Source: a virus. From it: a stretch of 42,818 nucleotides of DNA. Below the pieces are notes generated by a model. The model ran no database searches. It worked only from the letters and a program-made list of their open reading frames with translations, and had not been told where the DNA came from. Both the position numbers and the translations under genes were made by a program. Numbering within the stretch: the first letter of the stretch is position 1; the number at the start of each line of letters is the position of its first letter. The DNA lies in IMG/VR virus record IMGVR_UViG_3300008448_000191, positions 1 through 42,818 of that record, one strand, 5' to 3'. Shown here in pieces: positions 7,307 through 15,587 of the stretch.

Positions 7307-7602
7307 AGGTAATCGTCTTCATCATCATCTTCGTCGTCGTCTGCAATGCAGGCGGCGGCGAGTTGTGCTAGCTCAATATCCGTTGGATGGCCAAAGTCAA
7401 TATCGATATTTTCATCCGCCAAGATTTCCTTGACTGCTTGCCATTCCATCAGTCGTTGATGGTAGAGGTTTAAAAGAGCTGAATACAACTCATCCCAGGT
7501 CATCTCTTCGGCCTGCAATTCGGCCTTACGCATGGCAAATTGAAGTTCCAATGGAAGTTCAAAATGCTGTGGTTCTACCGAACGTTCCATTGATTCCTTC
7601 AT
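7294..7602 (-). CDS. nblA: NblA-like phycobilisome degradation protein
   Basis: NblA binds phycobiliproteins and recruits Clp protease to dismantle phycobilisomes. Residues 13-61 follow the NblA pattern without gaps against cyanobacterial members as I remember them: HFELPLELQFAMRK, then LQAEEMTWDELYSALL, then NLYHQRLMEWQAVKEIL, keeping the F-x-L-x-x-E-x-Q-F opening, the Q in helix 1, the S/T-x-D/E-x-L helix start and the Q in helix 2. At 102 residues it is longer than the usual about 60 because of an acidic C-terminal tail (IADDDEDDDEDDY). ATG 7602 and ATG 7590 are both possible; the second has AAGGA just upstream. NblA genes are known in some cyanophages such as Ma-LMM01. It lies beside lysozyme at the end of the late block. 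Confidence 0.72.
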   Translation of the reverse strand: MKESMERSVEPQHFELPLELQFAMRKAELQAEEMTWDELYSALLNLYHQRLMEWQAVKEILADENIDIDFGHPTDIELAQLAAACIADDDEDDDEDDYLQPF

Positions 7603-7626
7603 TGGGTCAATAAAAGTATTCTAAGT

Positions 7627-8286
7627 CTACACATTAAAGATAGCGTCTATCTCTTCGTGGGTGGCGTCACTCCAGGGGTTTTGACTAAGTTTGAAATTAT
7701 TAGCAAACTGAGCCAGGTCATAAGGGCTTGTGTTTTCTTCTAGCTTCCTTATTGCTTTTACTTCATGAGGAGCAGCTGTATAGGAACGAAAAGCGGCCAG
7801 CAAAAGGTCAGTCGTTTCGCGTGGAACAGTCTTTACATCTTTAAGAAACAATTCAACTTCTTCACGACGGCGTTCTACCATGCCTCCGACAACATTGTGG
7901 TAATAGTCATAAATCCACTGATTCATTTCTTTTACAGTTCCAGGCCAGTCTTCAATTTCAACAAGATCTGGGATCGCACTGTAGAGGAAAGACTCCCAAC
8001 CAACCGAATGGATAAACGACAGCAACGCTTGTCGCATGTGAGTATCTAAGCCAAGATTTAACTTTTCTAAATTTTGATCAAGAACTGCAAGCTCATGGTA
8101 AAGATACTCCATGGCTTTGTGTTTTGTGCAGCGCTGTCCACGTTTTACCGGCTCTCCATCTGGGTAAAACTGTGTACCAAAACCGATGGTGTAAGGCTCA
8201 GCTTCAGTTACGGGATCTGCGTAGGCCTTTTCATTAAACCCCTCATGTTTACAAATGAGGCGTACTGCTTCACTGAAATCTGACAT
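7627..8286 (-). CDS. GH24-type lysozyme (endolysin)
   Basis: The product cleaves the peptidoglycan glycan strand at lysis. Starting at ATG 8286 (219 residues), it shows LICKHEGFNEKAYADP with the catalytic glutamate E15, D24 after the standard eight-residue spacing, and T33 in YTIGFGTQFY; the D-to-T spacing is three residues longer than in classical GH24 enzymes. The middle (MRQALLSFIHSVG, AIPDLVEIEDW) follows the T4-type fold. About 60 extra C-terminal residues (PYDLAQFANNF, DATHEEIDAIF) may bind the wall. No signal peptide is visible, so export would need a holin. It lies between the NblA-like gene and a string of small genes. Confidence 0.85.
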   Translation of the reverse strand: MSDFSEAVRLICKHEGFNEKAYADPVTEAEPYTIGFGTQFYPDGEPVKRGQRCTKHKAMEYLYHELAVLDQNLEKLNLGLDTHMRQALLSFIHSVGWESFLYSAIPDLVEIEDWPGTVKEMNQWIYDYYHNVVGGMVERRREEVELFLKDVKTVPRETTDLLLAAFRSYTAAPHEVKAIRKLEENTSPYDLAQFANNFKLSQNPWSDATHEEIDAIFNV

Positions 8287-8329
8287 GGGAGCAACTACTG
8301 TTACTCCCAATCATACACAATAATTTAGA

Positions 8330-8455
8330 TTACTTGCCCTGCCCCCTGCTTAACTTGCGACCATGGTTAGCTTTGGAATGCTTGCCATCACCTTGCCTCG
8401 TCAGCTTTGGGCGGGATTCAATTTTAACTAATGAGGTTGACTTGGGTTTTGCCAT
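8330..8455 (-). CDS. Small basic cyanophage-type protein (41 residues)
   Basis: A short frame from ATG 8455 encodes 41 residues beginning MAKPKSTSLVKIESRPKL and containing TRQGDGKHSKANHGRK near a C-terminus rich in G, K and R. The pattern 'TRQGxGxHSKxxxGRK...GQGK' is one I recall from small conserved proteins of cyanophages. It is almost free of acidic residues and probably unstructured, suggesting nucleic-acid or virion association, but no function is known to me. It sits in line with the late minus-strand genes between lysozyme and another small basic protein. Confidence 0.7.
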   Translation of the reverse strand: MAKPKSTSLVKIESRPKLTRQGDGKHSKANHGRKLSRGQGK

Positions 8456-8504
8456 CGTGAGCTGGATGGGGCGTGGTTAATTTAGCCGAATTCTTGCAAA
8501 CTGT

Positions 8505-8804
8505 CTACCACTTCACTTTATGGCTCCAGTAACGTGCGGACATCTTGTCAGGGCTTGAGTCTTGTGCGTTATGTCGAGCATAATAAGAGTTTCTACGTGC
8601 CTTGTCCTTTTCTGTTTTTGGGTTTTTACCGGCACCCTCTACGCCTTGCTGGCCAAAACGCACAATTTTTTCCTCCCCTCCCTCGCAGGCTTTCACAACA
8701 TGGCTCTTGGTTGGATGTCCTGGCGTCTTCCTTGGTTTGTTACATTCCATTGAATCTTTGTGAAGCTTGGCTGCAGAAGCTGCTTTGCGTGCTTTATCAG
8801 ACAT
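8505..8804 (-). CDS. Conserved small basic phage protein (HPTKSHVV / SARYWSHKVKW)
   Basis: A 99-residue protein coupled to the upstream 989-residue gene by a TAATG overlap. It carries KPRKTPGHPTKSHVVKA, IVRFGQQGVEGAG and the C-terminal MSARYWSHKVKW, motifs I recall from small conserved proteins of marine podoviruses and cyanophages (typically HPTKSH...RFGxQGV...MSAxYWxxKVKW). It is strongly basic. The function is not established; a virion-internal or DNA-associated role is a reasonable inference from charge and from its place at the end of the structural genes. Confidence 0.75.
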   Translation of the reverse strand: MSDKARKAASAAKLHKDSMECNKPRKTPGHPTKSHVVKACEGGEEKIVRFGQQGVEGAGKNPKTEKDKARRNSYYARHNAQDSSPDKMSARYWSHKVKW

Positions 8805-11773
8805 TAGCTAAAACCTTTAAACATGGATGTAAATTCACCGAGAATAGATTGAGCTGTCTTTGACTTGGTCGGTAGCTCTTCTTCGTCTCCTCCAAATATA
8901 TTAAAATAAGAAGATTTTGCAGGCTCGTTTGTTTTTGCTGTTGTCGTGGTCGGTTCTGCTTGGTCAAAGAAATTTGAGATGTTGGAAAATGCACTGAAGG
9001 GATCAGAAAGATCCAGGGCTTCGGTGGTTAGTCCTTCTTTGGACAAAGCCTTGCTTAGAGTTCGCTGCTCTTCCCTATCAACGTCCGGCATAAAGTTTGT
9101 ATAAAAATCGTCTTCACTTCCCTCAAAGCCAGCGGATTTAAAAATTTGATACAGTTGAGTCTCGGCCTCTGGACTGATATCTTTTTTGTCTTTCTCTCTT
9201 TCAATGTAACTAACACCAAGTTTCTCTTGATTCAAGTTTTCTTTTTGTTCGTTTAAATATTTAATACTTTCCCTGATATTTTTAGCTTCTTCAGTCCTAA
9301 ACGAATCAATTAAATATTGCTTTACATTTTCAACCGTAGCATCACTCCCTTCGAGCCCAATCTGTTTAAGTATTTTTTCCCATTCTTCTTTGTTTTTTTC
9401 TGGGCTAACAGAAGACAAAATAGAATCCGCAAATTCTTCTGGTGTTACAAACTTCATAAAAGCAGTATCACCATACAAGTCTTTCCTAAGGACAAGCTCT
9501 TCTGTTGTTTCTGTAATTTTTTTTTGCAATTCGTTATACCCCAAGATGTTTTCAGCTGGATCCAGGACAATTGGGTTTCCTTGTGCGTCTTTAAGCTGTC
9601 CAGTTGAACCAAGTACTTGATAATGAAGCCTCGCAAAAACTTTGGGATCAGTCTTGTAAGTACCTTCATAACCGTAACGGTAAGCTTCGGTTGCCCAATC
9701 TACTCCGTTGGAACTTGCGCCATTCTTGGCTGCTTCAAAATCTGCATTAACAATTGTCTTTTGATTTGCATAAGCAAGGCGTTGATCCGTGGTTAAATCT
9801 TTGGTTGCTTTAGTAATTGGATCCAGATAAAAATCAGAATCAAAACTTCTCCTTGCGGCTTCAGCTGTTTTGTAAAAACTAAGCATTGCATTGCTTCGCA
9901 GTTCTGCAACTTGCTTTAATTTATTAATAACAGATTGAGACTGAAAGATATTTTGCTCTTCTTCTTTAACATCTAAGTAACTGACAAATTCATCCATAGA
10001 CTTTGATTGATCAAAGCGAGGCTTAATGTAACCATTAATAAAACTAGTCAAAAACTCTTTCTGAGAATCTTGATCAACTTTTAACAACAGCTCTTTGAAT
10101 TGATTTGCATTATTGATGTCTACTTTGTACTCTTCTGCTTTTTTTAAAAATAAAGGCTTTTCTGCATTTGGATTAGTCTTTAGCGCTTCGTCATAAGTTA
10201 ATTTGTCATTTTTTGCTTGCTCTTGATAACGTGCAATCTCTTCAGGGGATCGCGCATTGAGCTGCATTTGAAAGGTTTCATAACGCTTAAGCAGGGTTTC
10301 GTCAAACCATTTTTGCCAGTTATAAACAGTTGCGTTAGACGAAACGCCTGTAAGTCCCTCAATATCTTTCTGAAGATTTGTTTTAAAAGTATTCTTTGGA
10401 TCTACAAAACCTAACATACCACCAAAAGAAGAGTCCCCTAGAATTGAGTTTGCCAATGTAGTGTTAATATTCATTATCTCGCTGTACGCAGGAAGATTCT
10501 TTACGAGCATTAAATTTGATTCTTTTTCTTTTGCTTTTTTTAATTCACCAATAGACTGCTGCAAAACATCCTGCGCAAGCAATTGCAATTGTTTTTCTTG
10601 ACGACTAGACTCGGAAGTTAGTACATTGGCAATATTTTGCTCTAATAAAGTATTTACCTCTGCCTGGTTAATTAGCTTTCCCTCGGAGTCGTATTCAGGA
10701 GTAGCAAGTTGAATGACATCTTTGCCACCAATCTTTGTAATGCCTAAAACCTTGTCTCTATAGACTTGTTTTTCATAGTCCGTAAGTGTTTCTAAATAAT
10801 TGGTTGATTGCTCAGCTTCCAGGGCTGCATTTCCTCTATAGCCAGCGTGCCTGCCTACGTTGGTGTAATGCTGCAAAAGATAAGTATTTTGACTGTAACG
10901 AGCAGTGATATCTAAATTTTTAAAAATACGTCCGTTAACATTTGTTTCTTGCGCAGCATTCCATTCTTTTAATGCGTCTGGATAATTTTGTTGATAATAA
11001 GACGCATTAAACCCACCAGTAGGAGGTTGAACACCTTGAGAAGCCGCGTCCCAGGGAGTCACTTTTTCTTTCAAATAAAAAGTATCAAAGGCGTTTTTTG
11101 CCGAATTAAATACGGTTGAAATTTCTGCGTTAGTCAAGCCGGCGCTTTGCAAAATGCTATCGTCCAAAGCTCTTAGTTTGTTTAAGTAGTCTCCACCTTG
11201 AGTGGTAGACGCTAATGAGATAAGCGAAGAACTAAAACTATTAATAGCTGTATTTTTATTTTTTGTTAATTGATTTTGAGAATTTAACTGTGCCGCTGCA
11301 TTGCTGCGATTTGCAACTTGCGTCTCATTGTGCGTAGCTGCTGCAGTTGTGCGCCTTGTAATATCTTGAGTATTTTCCGAAGCATTGCTGTTGTTTGTAG
11401 CTTTATTAGTATCTAATTGATTTCTTGCGTCTCTTAATGCTTGCTTGCGATTGTCATTATCACCATTTGGAAACTGAAAATTATAATCACCTATTTCTTT
11501 ACCCGCCTTTAGATCATATCTTTCCCAGTTATTACCAGGACTCGTGTTTTGGATTTTTATTTCATCTACCTTACCATTGTCTTTGAACTTGACAAAGAAT
11601 TTTTGCGTGGTTGCTAAGTCGGTTGGCCTGTTTGCCGGATAGGTAGACGCAAAATCAGCTGCTGTTTTACCTGGGTACTGAGATGCAAAAGCTTCGGCAG
11701 TGTAATCCGTTTTTTGGTTTGTAGGGTAAGAAAAAGGCGTCCAGGTTTTTGTGCTTGTGTTGTAAGATGCCAT
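8804..11773 (-). CDS. Very large, helical virion protein (989 residues)
   Basis: The protein is long, polar and Q/N/K/E rich, with extended coiled-coil regions (about 120-230, 390-620 and 800-900), as in internal virion or ejection proteins and tape-measure-like proteins. Residues 255-314 hold an isolated motif, FNASYYQQNYPDALKEW then HYTNVGRHAGYRGN, resembling the F-D-x-x-Y-Y-x-x-N-P-D-V...H-Y-x-x-x-G-x-x-E-G-R modules found in some bacterial secreted repeat proteins. The C-terminus is short and hydrophobic (ILGEFTSMFKGF). It starts three bases after the stop of an HNH gene. No long hydrophobic stretches support a true tape measure; injection or structural role is inferred. Confidence 0.6.
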   Translation of the reverse strand: MASYNTSTKTWTPFSYPTNQKTDYTAEAFASQYPGKTAADFASTYPANRPTDLATTQKFFVKFKDNGKVDEIKIQNTSPGNNWERYDLKAGKEIGDYNFQFPNGDNDNRKQALRDARNQLDTNKATNNSNASENTQDITRRTTAAATHNETQVANRSNAAAQLNSQNQLTKNKNTAINSFSSSLISLASTTQGGDYLNKLRALDDSILQSAGLTNAEISTVFNSAKNAFDTFYLKEKVTPWDAASQGVQPPTGGFNASYYQQNYPDALKEWNAAQETNVNGRIFKNLDITARYSQNTYLLQHYTNVGRHAGYRGNAALEAEQSTNYLETLTDYEKQVYRDKVLGITKIGGKDVIQLATPEYDSEGKLINQAEVNTLLEQNIANVLTSESSRQEKQLQLLAQDVLQQSIGELKKAKEKESNLMLVKNLPAYSEIMNINTTLANSILGDSSFGGMLGFVDPKNTFKTNLQKDIEGLTGVSSNATVYNWQKWFDETLLKRYETFQMQLNARSPEEIARYQEQAKNDKLTYDEALKTNPNAEKPLFLKKAEEYKVDINNANQFKELLLKVDQDSQKEFLTSFINGYIKPRFDQSKSMDEFVSYLDVKEEEQNIFQSQSVINKLKQVAELRSNAMLSFYKTAEAARRSFDSDFYLDPITKATKDLTTDQRLAYANQKTIVNADFEAAKNGASSNGVDWATEAYRYGYEGTYKTDPKVFARLHYQVLGSTGQLKDAQGNPIVLDPAENILGYNELQKKITETTEELVLRKDLYGDTAFMKFVTPEEFADSILSSVSPEKNKEEWEKILKQIGLEGSDATVENVKQYLIDSFRTEEAKNIRESIKYLNEQKENLNQEKLGVSYIEREKDKKDISPEAETQLYQIFKSAGFEGSEDDFYTNFMPDVDREEQRTLSKALSKEGLTTEALDLSDPFSAFSNISNFFDQAEPTTTTAKTNEPAKSSYFNIFGGDEEELPTKSKTAQSILGEFTSMFKGFS

Positions 11774-11776
11774 TAG

Positions 11777-12145
11777 TTACGCAGCAAAATTTTTATCGTC
11801 AAGCCTGGGCTTCCAGGGTAGTAATTCTAGTGTATCTTGTTGCATCCAGTTTGTAATTTTTTCAAGTTTTAAGGCATCAAAAAAAGACTGCTTTAAATAC
11901 CATTCTTGCATTTTTTCACTGGCCTTGTTAGTATTGCACCGCCTGCAAGCAGGTAAGAGATTGTGACGATTAGAAGATCCTGATTTAAATCTGGGTACTA
12001 TATGATCTAAGCTTGTTGCCGGATCTCCACAGTAACCACAGCAGTGGCTCCAGGATTTATAAATTTCATCTCGAAAACGTTTTTTAGCAAGTTTTGGTGT
12101 TAATTCAACTAGCAAAGCAAGGGGCTCGTGCTCGTTGCAAAACAT
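11777..12145 (-). CDS. HNH endonuclease
   Basis: This 122-residue protein has the complete HNH layout: CGYCG at 36-40, the catalytic DHIVPRFKSG beginning at D47/H48, then NLLPACRRCNTNKAS with N62 and the second zinc-binding cysteine pair at C67/C70. It is a free-standing endonuclease; the compact form is used both by homing enzymes and by phage packaging-associated HNH proteins. It lies three bases before the 989-residue virion gene, away from the terminase, which favours a homing role. It is one of four HNH genes in the window. Confidence 0.88.
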   Translation of the reverse strand: MFCNEHEPLALLVELTPKLAKKRFRDEIYKSWSHCCGYCGDPATSLDHIVPRFKSGSSNRHNLLPACRRCNTNKASEKMQEWYLKQSFFDALKLEKITNWMQQDTLELLPWKPRLDDKNFAA

Positions 12146-12280
12146 GTATTTGATTGCCGTTATCTTATTTTAATTTCACCTATCTGTTAAGCCAAAAATA
12201 AAAAGATAAAATTTTTATTAAACTGGTTGACATGGGCTTGACACCAGTTAAGGTATGCAAGTAAATGTTTTGCTTGCACC
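12146..12280. promoter_or_regulatory. Divergent control region with dyad and twin TTGACA boxes
   Basis: An AT-rich 135-base region between a minus-strand HNH gene and a plus-strand HTH gene. A perfect inverted repeat AACTGGT / ACCAGTT occupies 12221-12227 and 12243-12249, centres 22 bases apart (about two helical turns). Two TTGACA boxes (12227-12232 and 12238-12243) overlap it. No strong -10 is visible; GTAAAT at 12261 is the best candidate for the second box. It looks like a promoter with an overlapping operator, perhaps bound by the adjacent HTH protein. Confidence 0.45.
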
Positions 12281-12499
12281 ATGGCAACTCACCAGGGATG
12301 GGTTTCTGCTCAACGCGTAGAAGAACTTCTAGGCCTTGACAAGAAGACTCTCTTCAGGTACCGCGATAATGGTACCCTGAAGCTTGGACCGCACTTTGCA
12401 GCCTTTCCTGAGACACGCTCGCGGGATAGCTATCGCTGGAACGTAGAGGCAGTACGCAAGCACCTCAACAAACAAGATAAGCTTCCGGTTAAAGCTTGA
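12281..12499 (+). CDS. Small MerR/excisionase-like HTH protein
   Basis: A 72-residue protein with a helix-turn-helix at residues 7-31 (WVSAQRVEELLGLDKKTLFR) and a wing-like continuation ending in the helix YRWNVEAVRKHLNK. The size and fold pattern fit single-domain winged-helix regulators of the MerR/excisionase class. It stands alone on the plus strand inside the late minus-strand block, has its own dyad-containing promoter region upstream and a strong terminator directly downstream, so it is an independent transcription unit. No Shine-Dalgarno site is evident. Target unknown; autoregulation through the upstream dyad is a hypothesis. Confidence 0.72.
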   Translation: MATHQGWVSAQRVEELLGLDKKTLFRYRDNGTLKLGPHFAAFPETRSRDSYRWNVEAVRKHLNKQDKLPVKA

Positions 12500-12513
12500 T
12501 CAAATAACATAAA

Positions 12514-12536
12514 CCCCGCTTCGGTGGGGCTTTTTT
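12514..12536 (+). terminator. Rho-independent terminator
   Basis: The stem CCCCGC / GTGGGG (one G-U pair) is closed by a cTTCGg tetraloop at 12514-12529 and followed by six T at 12531-12536. It lies 15 bases after the HTH stop codon. The T run overlaps the stop codon of the convergent structural gene. Confidence 0.9.
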
Positions 12537-14064
12537 ATGGTTTGTATGGTTCACCATTTTTATCAAACATTGTAAAACCTTGCATAACAACAAAATTTGT
12601 TGGTATGTTAAAAAGTTTTTGCATCATTGGCATCATCATTGGTGATTGACAATTATAAGGAGGTACGTCCATATTTCCTAACGCTTTTGTTGTCATAACA
12701 AAAGACAAAGCAGATTTCTGATCACTTGCTGTTTGATCTATAAGATGCTGCTCCCAATTGACCATGCTTCCTTGTTGAACAGGAAAATCAGATGGTTCTG
12801 GCGGAAAAGTTTTATCTTTAAATCGAAGTGCATAAATATGTTTGCAATAACGCAACTCATCTAGCAATGGTGTCCAGTTATCAGTTAACGAAGTAATCTG
12901 TCCTTGTTCAGCACTATAATCATTGTAGCTAGGCATCCCTTCTGCTTTTGAGCCAGGGATAGCTGGATCTGCCGTACTTCTTAAATAGGTTGCACCGAAT
13001 TCACGGTAGACACCTGGATTGTCACGGATTGGATCAGGTGTCAAAGAGGTAGTTGCCACATTAAAAGGTAAGGAGTATCCGGATGGTGCATACACGGTTA
13101 ACTGCCTGTTTAACTTAGCTGTTGTCATAGCACTGTTATCGACAACTCCACTAAGGGTCATTACTTCATATCGACCAGGCTTAATAGATGCAACATTTGA
13201 ACGAGGGTAAATGCGTTTGTTACCTTTGGTTAAATCACGCATAAACGAGTAATCACGTCTGGTAAAGTCTTGGCACGAGCAACAAAACCTAGCACCTGTT
13301 ATCAAGTACCTGCCTACTGTAAATGAAACGGGTGAAGGCGTTAAATACTCTTGGTCAGGAGTAATTTGAACTGAGCCCGTTTTTCTTAACGTCAAAATAC
13401 CAGTGAAGGGATTGGTATTGATTAACACAGCTTGTGAGTAGCCGTAACGTTTTTGCGTATTGGGGTTAATTGTTTCTTTGTCAATGATTTCACCACCAAC
13501 ATCAATAACACGATCTTCTAATACCTCACTATTCAAAGGAGTCAATCCACCAGGTACGCCTGGAACTGCCACATAAAAAGGAGGAGGCAGTGGGTTGGAA
13601 GGGCTCCAATTGCCAGCAAGTTTTACGTACCAATTATTTGCATCTTCTGTAATTGATTCAATAAATAATTTTTGGCCACTACTTGGATCAGAAAGTTTAT
13701 CACTACGCATTGAGCCTGCATAGCGCCAGCCGGCCCAATGCATGCCAAGCTCTTTGTTCTTTGTTGGAAATCCAACAAAAGTACCTGAGACTATGGGTGC
13801 CGGATTTGTTACAGAGCTTGGAGTACCCGATGGAACTGGAATTTGATATTGAAAAGGATATGTGTAATCATTGTCATAAAAAACTGCCGTGGCTAACTCG
13901 TAACCACGGCGCCACCTGGACCAGGCAGATTCTCTGTTGGCAGCATAGATTGAGTCAGGGACCGAGCCTTTAGAGAACTCTGTTTTAATTGCTTTTACCC
14001 CTGAAGGTAAAAAGATAGGCCCCTGGCTGAAGTTACCAAAAGAGCTTCCACTCTTTTTAGCCAT
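12535..14064 (-). CDS. Structural protein of unknown function (509 residues)
   Basis: The protein is proline-, tyrosine- and asparagine-rich with mostly beta character. The first 130 residues include an aromatic patch (ESAWSRWRRGYELATAVFYD). A cysteine cluster, ARFCCSCQDFTRRDY, lies near residue 265 and recalls the CxC start of SWIM-type zinc motifs, though the rest of such a motif is not evident. The C-terminus is methionine rich (SPMMMPMMQKLF). It starts two bases after the stop of the 258-residue gene and is read in the late direction. Length and position fit a tail or neck component, which I cannot prove. Its stop lies within the T run of the opposing terminator. Confidence 0.6.
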   Translation of the reverse strand: MAKKSGSSFGNFSQGPIFLPSGVKAIKTEFSKGSVPDSIYAANRESAWSRWRRGYELATAVFYDNDYTYPFQYQIPVPSGTPSSVTNPAPIVSGTFVGFPTKNKELGMHWAGWRYAGSMRSDKLSDPSSGQKLFIESITEDANNWYVKLAGNWSPSNPLPPPFYVAVPGVPGGLTPLNSEVLEDRVIDVGGEIIDKETINPNTQKRYGYSQAVLINTNPFTGILTLRKTGSVQITPDQEYLTPSPVSFTVGRYLITGARFCCSCQDFTRRDYSFMRDLTKGNKRIYPRSNVASIKPGRYEVMTLSGVVDNSAMTTAKLNRQLTVYAPSGYSLPFNVATTSLTPDPIRDNPGVYREFGATYLRSTADPAIPGSKAEGMPSYNDYSAEQGQITSLTDNWTPLLDELRYCKHIYALRFKDKTFPPEPSDFPVQQGSMVNWEQHLIDQTASDQKSALSFVMTTKALGNMDVPPYNCQSPMMMPMMQKLFNIPTNFVVMQGFTMFDKNGEPYKP

Positions 14065-14066
14065 TC

Positions 14067-14843
14067 TTAGAAGAAACCGCCTTGTGCGTAAATGTGAGCA
14101 CCGGGAGTGTAGCCGGATACGTTAGGTCCTTCAGCAAACACACCGACGTAAATACGGTCACCACGCTCCAGGTAAACTCCTTTGTTGCGAAGAGGTGCTG
14201 TGGGGCCGAGGCCAGTTGTGTTACCAGCTTGTACAACAGGTGCGGCAAGAACAGGCATCACATCAGAGCAATCAACCTGCCCGCTGCTAGCAGGGACTGT
14301 CTTGGTGAACAGTACACGGTAGTCACCCGAAGCCGGAATAGGAGTAGTAGTATTACGCGTATGGTAGAAAACAAAAGTTACGGCAGGTTGATTATATGCA
14401 GCACCGTTATAGCTAAAACCACTAGCTGTACCACCAGAAAAAATTAAGCTAGTGTTGACACCAGTCAAAGTGGCGGCACCGGTGTACGTATAGTAACCAA
14501 AGCCACTCATGGCAGCCGTACCAAGAACACCCGTGTTTTGAATAAAGACTTGTTGACCACTGGTTAGTGCAATCACAGTGCCAGACGTACCACTGCTAAT
14601 TGTGTAATCAGGGTCACGATATTTATCGTTTCTGACAATCGTAACAGAATCAATAACACCACCATTGTTATTGTCTTCGCCAAAGGTCGCATCCATGTCG
14701 ACCAGGATCGAAGGAGATTGGCCTCCTTGAACAAAAATAGTATTACCGGCCTGACTGCCAACTGTCTGCGTAGTTACGCGTACAGAATCAAATAAAGGAC
14801 GGTCAACCAACAAGGGTTGCTTGTTTGTACTAGTAGAGGCCAA
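14067..14843 (-). CDS. Probable virion surface or tail protein (258 residues)
   Basis: Translation starts at TTG 14843, decided by an AGGAG site eight bases upstream and the absence of a nearby in-frame ATG. The protein is rich in G, T, S and V with short beta segments, contains a repeated NTGVLGTAAMSGFGYYTYTG-like texture, and ends HIYAQGGFF, all typical of phage structural beta proteins. It is followed two bases later by the 509-residue gene, suggesting joint expression. I recognise no named family. A decoration, tail-tube or neck role is possible. Confidence 0.6.
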   Translation of the reverse strand: MASTSTNKQPLLVDRPLFDSVRVTTQTVGSQAGNTIFVQGGQSPSILVDMDATFGEDNNNGGVIDSVTIVRNDKYRDPDYTISSGTSGTVIALTSGQQVFIQNTGVLGTAAMSGFGYYTYTGAATLTGVNTSLIFSGGTASGFSYNGAAYNQPAVTFVFYHTRNTTTPIPASGDYRVLFTKTVPASSGQVDCSDVMPVLAAPVVQAGNTTGLGPTAPLRNKGVYLERGDRIYVGVFAEGPNVSGYTPGAHIYAQGGFF

Positions 14844-14881
14844 TTGTTTTCTCCTAGGCTATTACACTTATTTTAGCAATA

Positions 14882-15577
14882 TTACTGTCGGCCAGTTAAT
14901 TCTGTCAGGAACCGACTTACCGGAGTGTAGTACTCAGCATCAAATAGATTTTTGTTCATTTGACTTTGAGGTGGAGACATTAGCGACAGCAACTTTTGAT
15001 TCATGTTTTGATTACCGCCTGCCAGCATTTGTCCCATGAACATACCAAGTAAAGCCTGGGGATCAATAGAACTTTTAGCAGGGGCAGCTGCAGTGGGGGC
15101 AGGAGTAGAAGGTTGCTGAGTCAATGGATCTCCCAAGGTTGCTTGAGCAGCCTTGTAAAGAGAACCACCTTGTTTAAATTTTGGCAAGGAACTGGCAACA
15201 GAAGTACCAAACGAATCCTTGGCATTAAGATTTACGTTTGGATTCCCACCCAAAATCGTTGCATATGCACGATCAATTCCCATCTGACCAGGCTTATATC
15301 CACGGTCAGTAAGGAATTTTTCTACGGCGGGCAGCTGTTCTGCGATTGTGTAGTTACCTAGTTTATTTTTGTCTAGGTATTTTGCACGTTCTGGACCGCC
15401 AAATTGGATTAAGCCGTAATAGTTTCCACCGGCACCACCGTAAACATTAGGCCTGAATCCAGACTCTTGGTGAATAAGCGCACCAAACTCATAAGGGTTC
15501 AAGCCAAGACGTTGTGCTGATTGAAATACAGCAGCGCGGTCTTCTGGTTTTAGTGTTCCAATGCGTCCAGTACTCAT
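14882..15577 (-). CDS. Lytic transglycosylase-like virion hydrolase
   Basis: Residues 11-70 match the SLT/goose-lysozyme-like fold: helix AAVFQSAQRLGLNPYEFGAL, then IHQESGFRP with the presumed catalytic E38, then YYGLIQFGG at 53-61, the equivalent of the GLxQ motif. Such enzymes cut the glycan strand and, when placed among virion genes, usually open the wall during DNA injection. The C-terminal half is low complexity (Q, P, A, M, N) with a hydrophobic LLGMFMGQMLAGG stretch. An AAGG site precedes the ATG. Together with the M23 peptidase it gives the virion two wall-cutting activities. Confidence 0.78.
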   Translation of the reverse strand: MSTGRIGTLKPEDRAAVFQSAQRLGLNPYEFGALIHQESGFRPNVYGGAGGNYYGLIQFGGPERAKYLDKNKLGNYTIAEQLPAVEKFLTDRGYKPGQMGIDRAYATILGGNPNVNLNAKDSFGTSVASSLPKFKQGGSLYKAAQATLGDPLTQQPSTPAPTAAAPAKSSIDPQALLGMFMGQMLAGGNQNMNQKLLSLMSPPQSQMNKNLFDAEYYTPVSRFLTELTGRQ

Positions 15578-15587
15578 GGTATTTACC

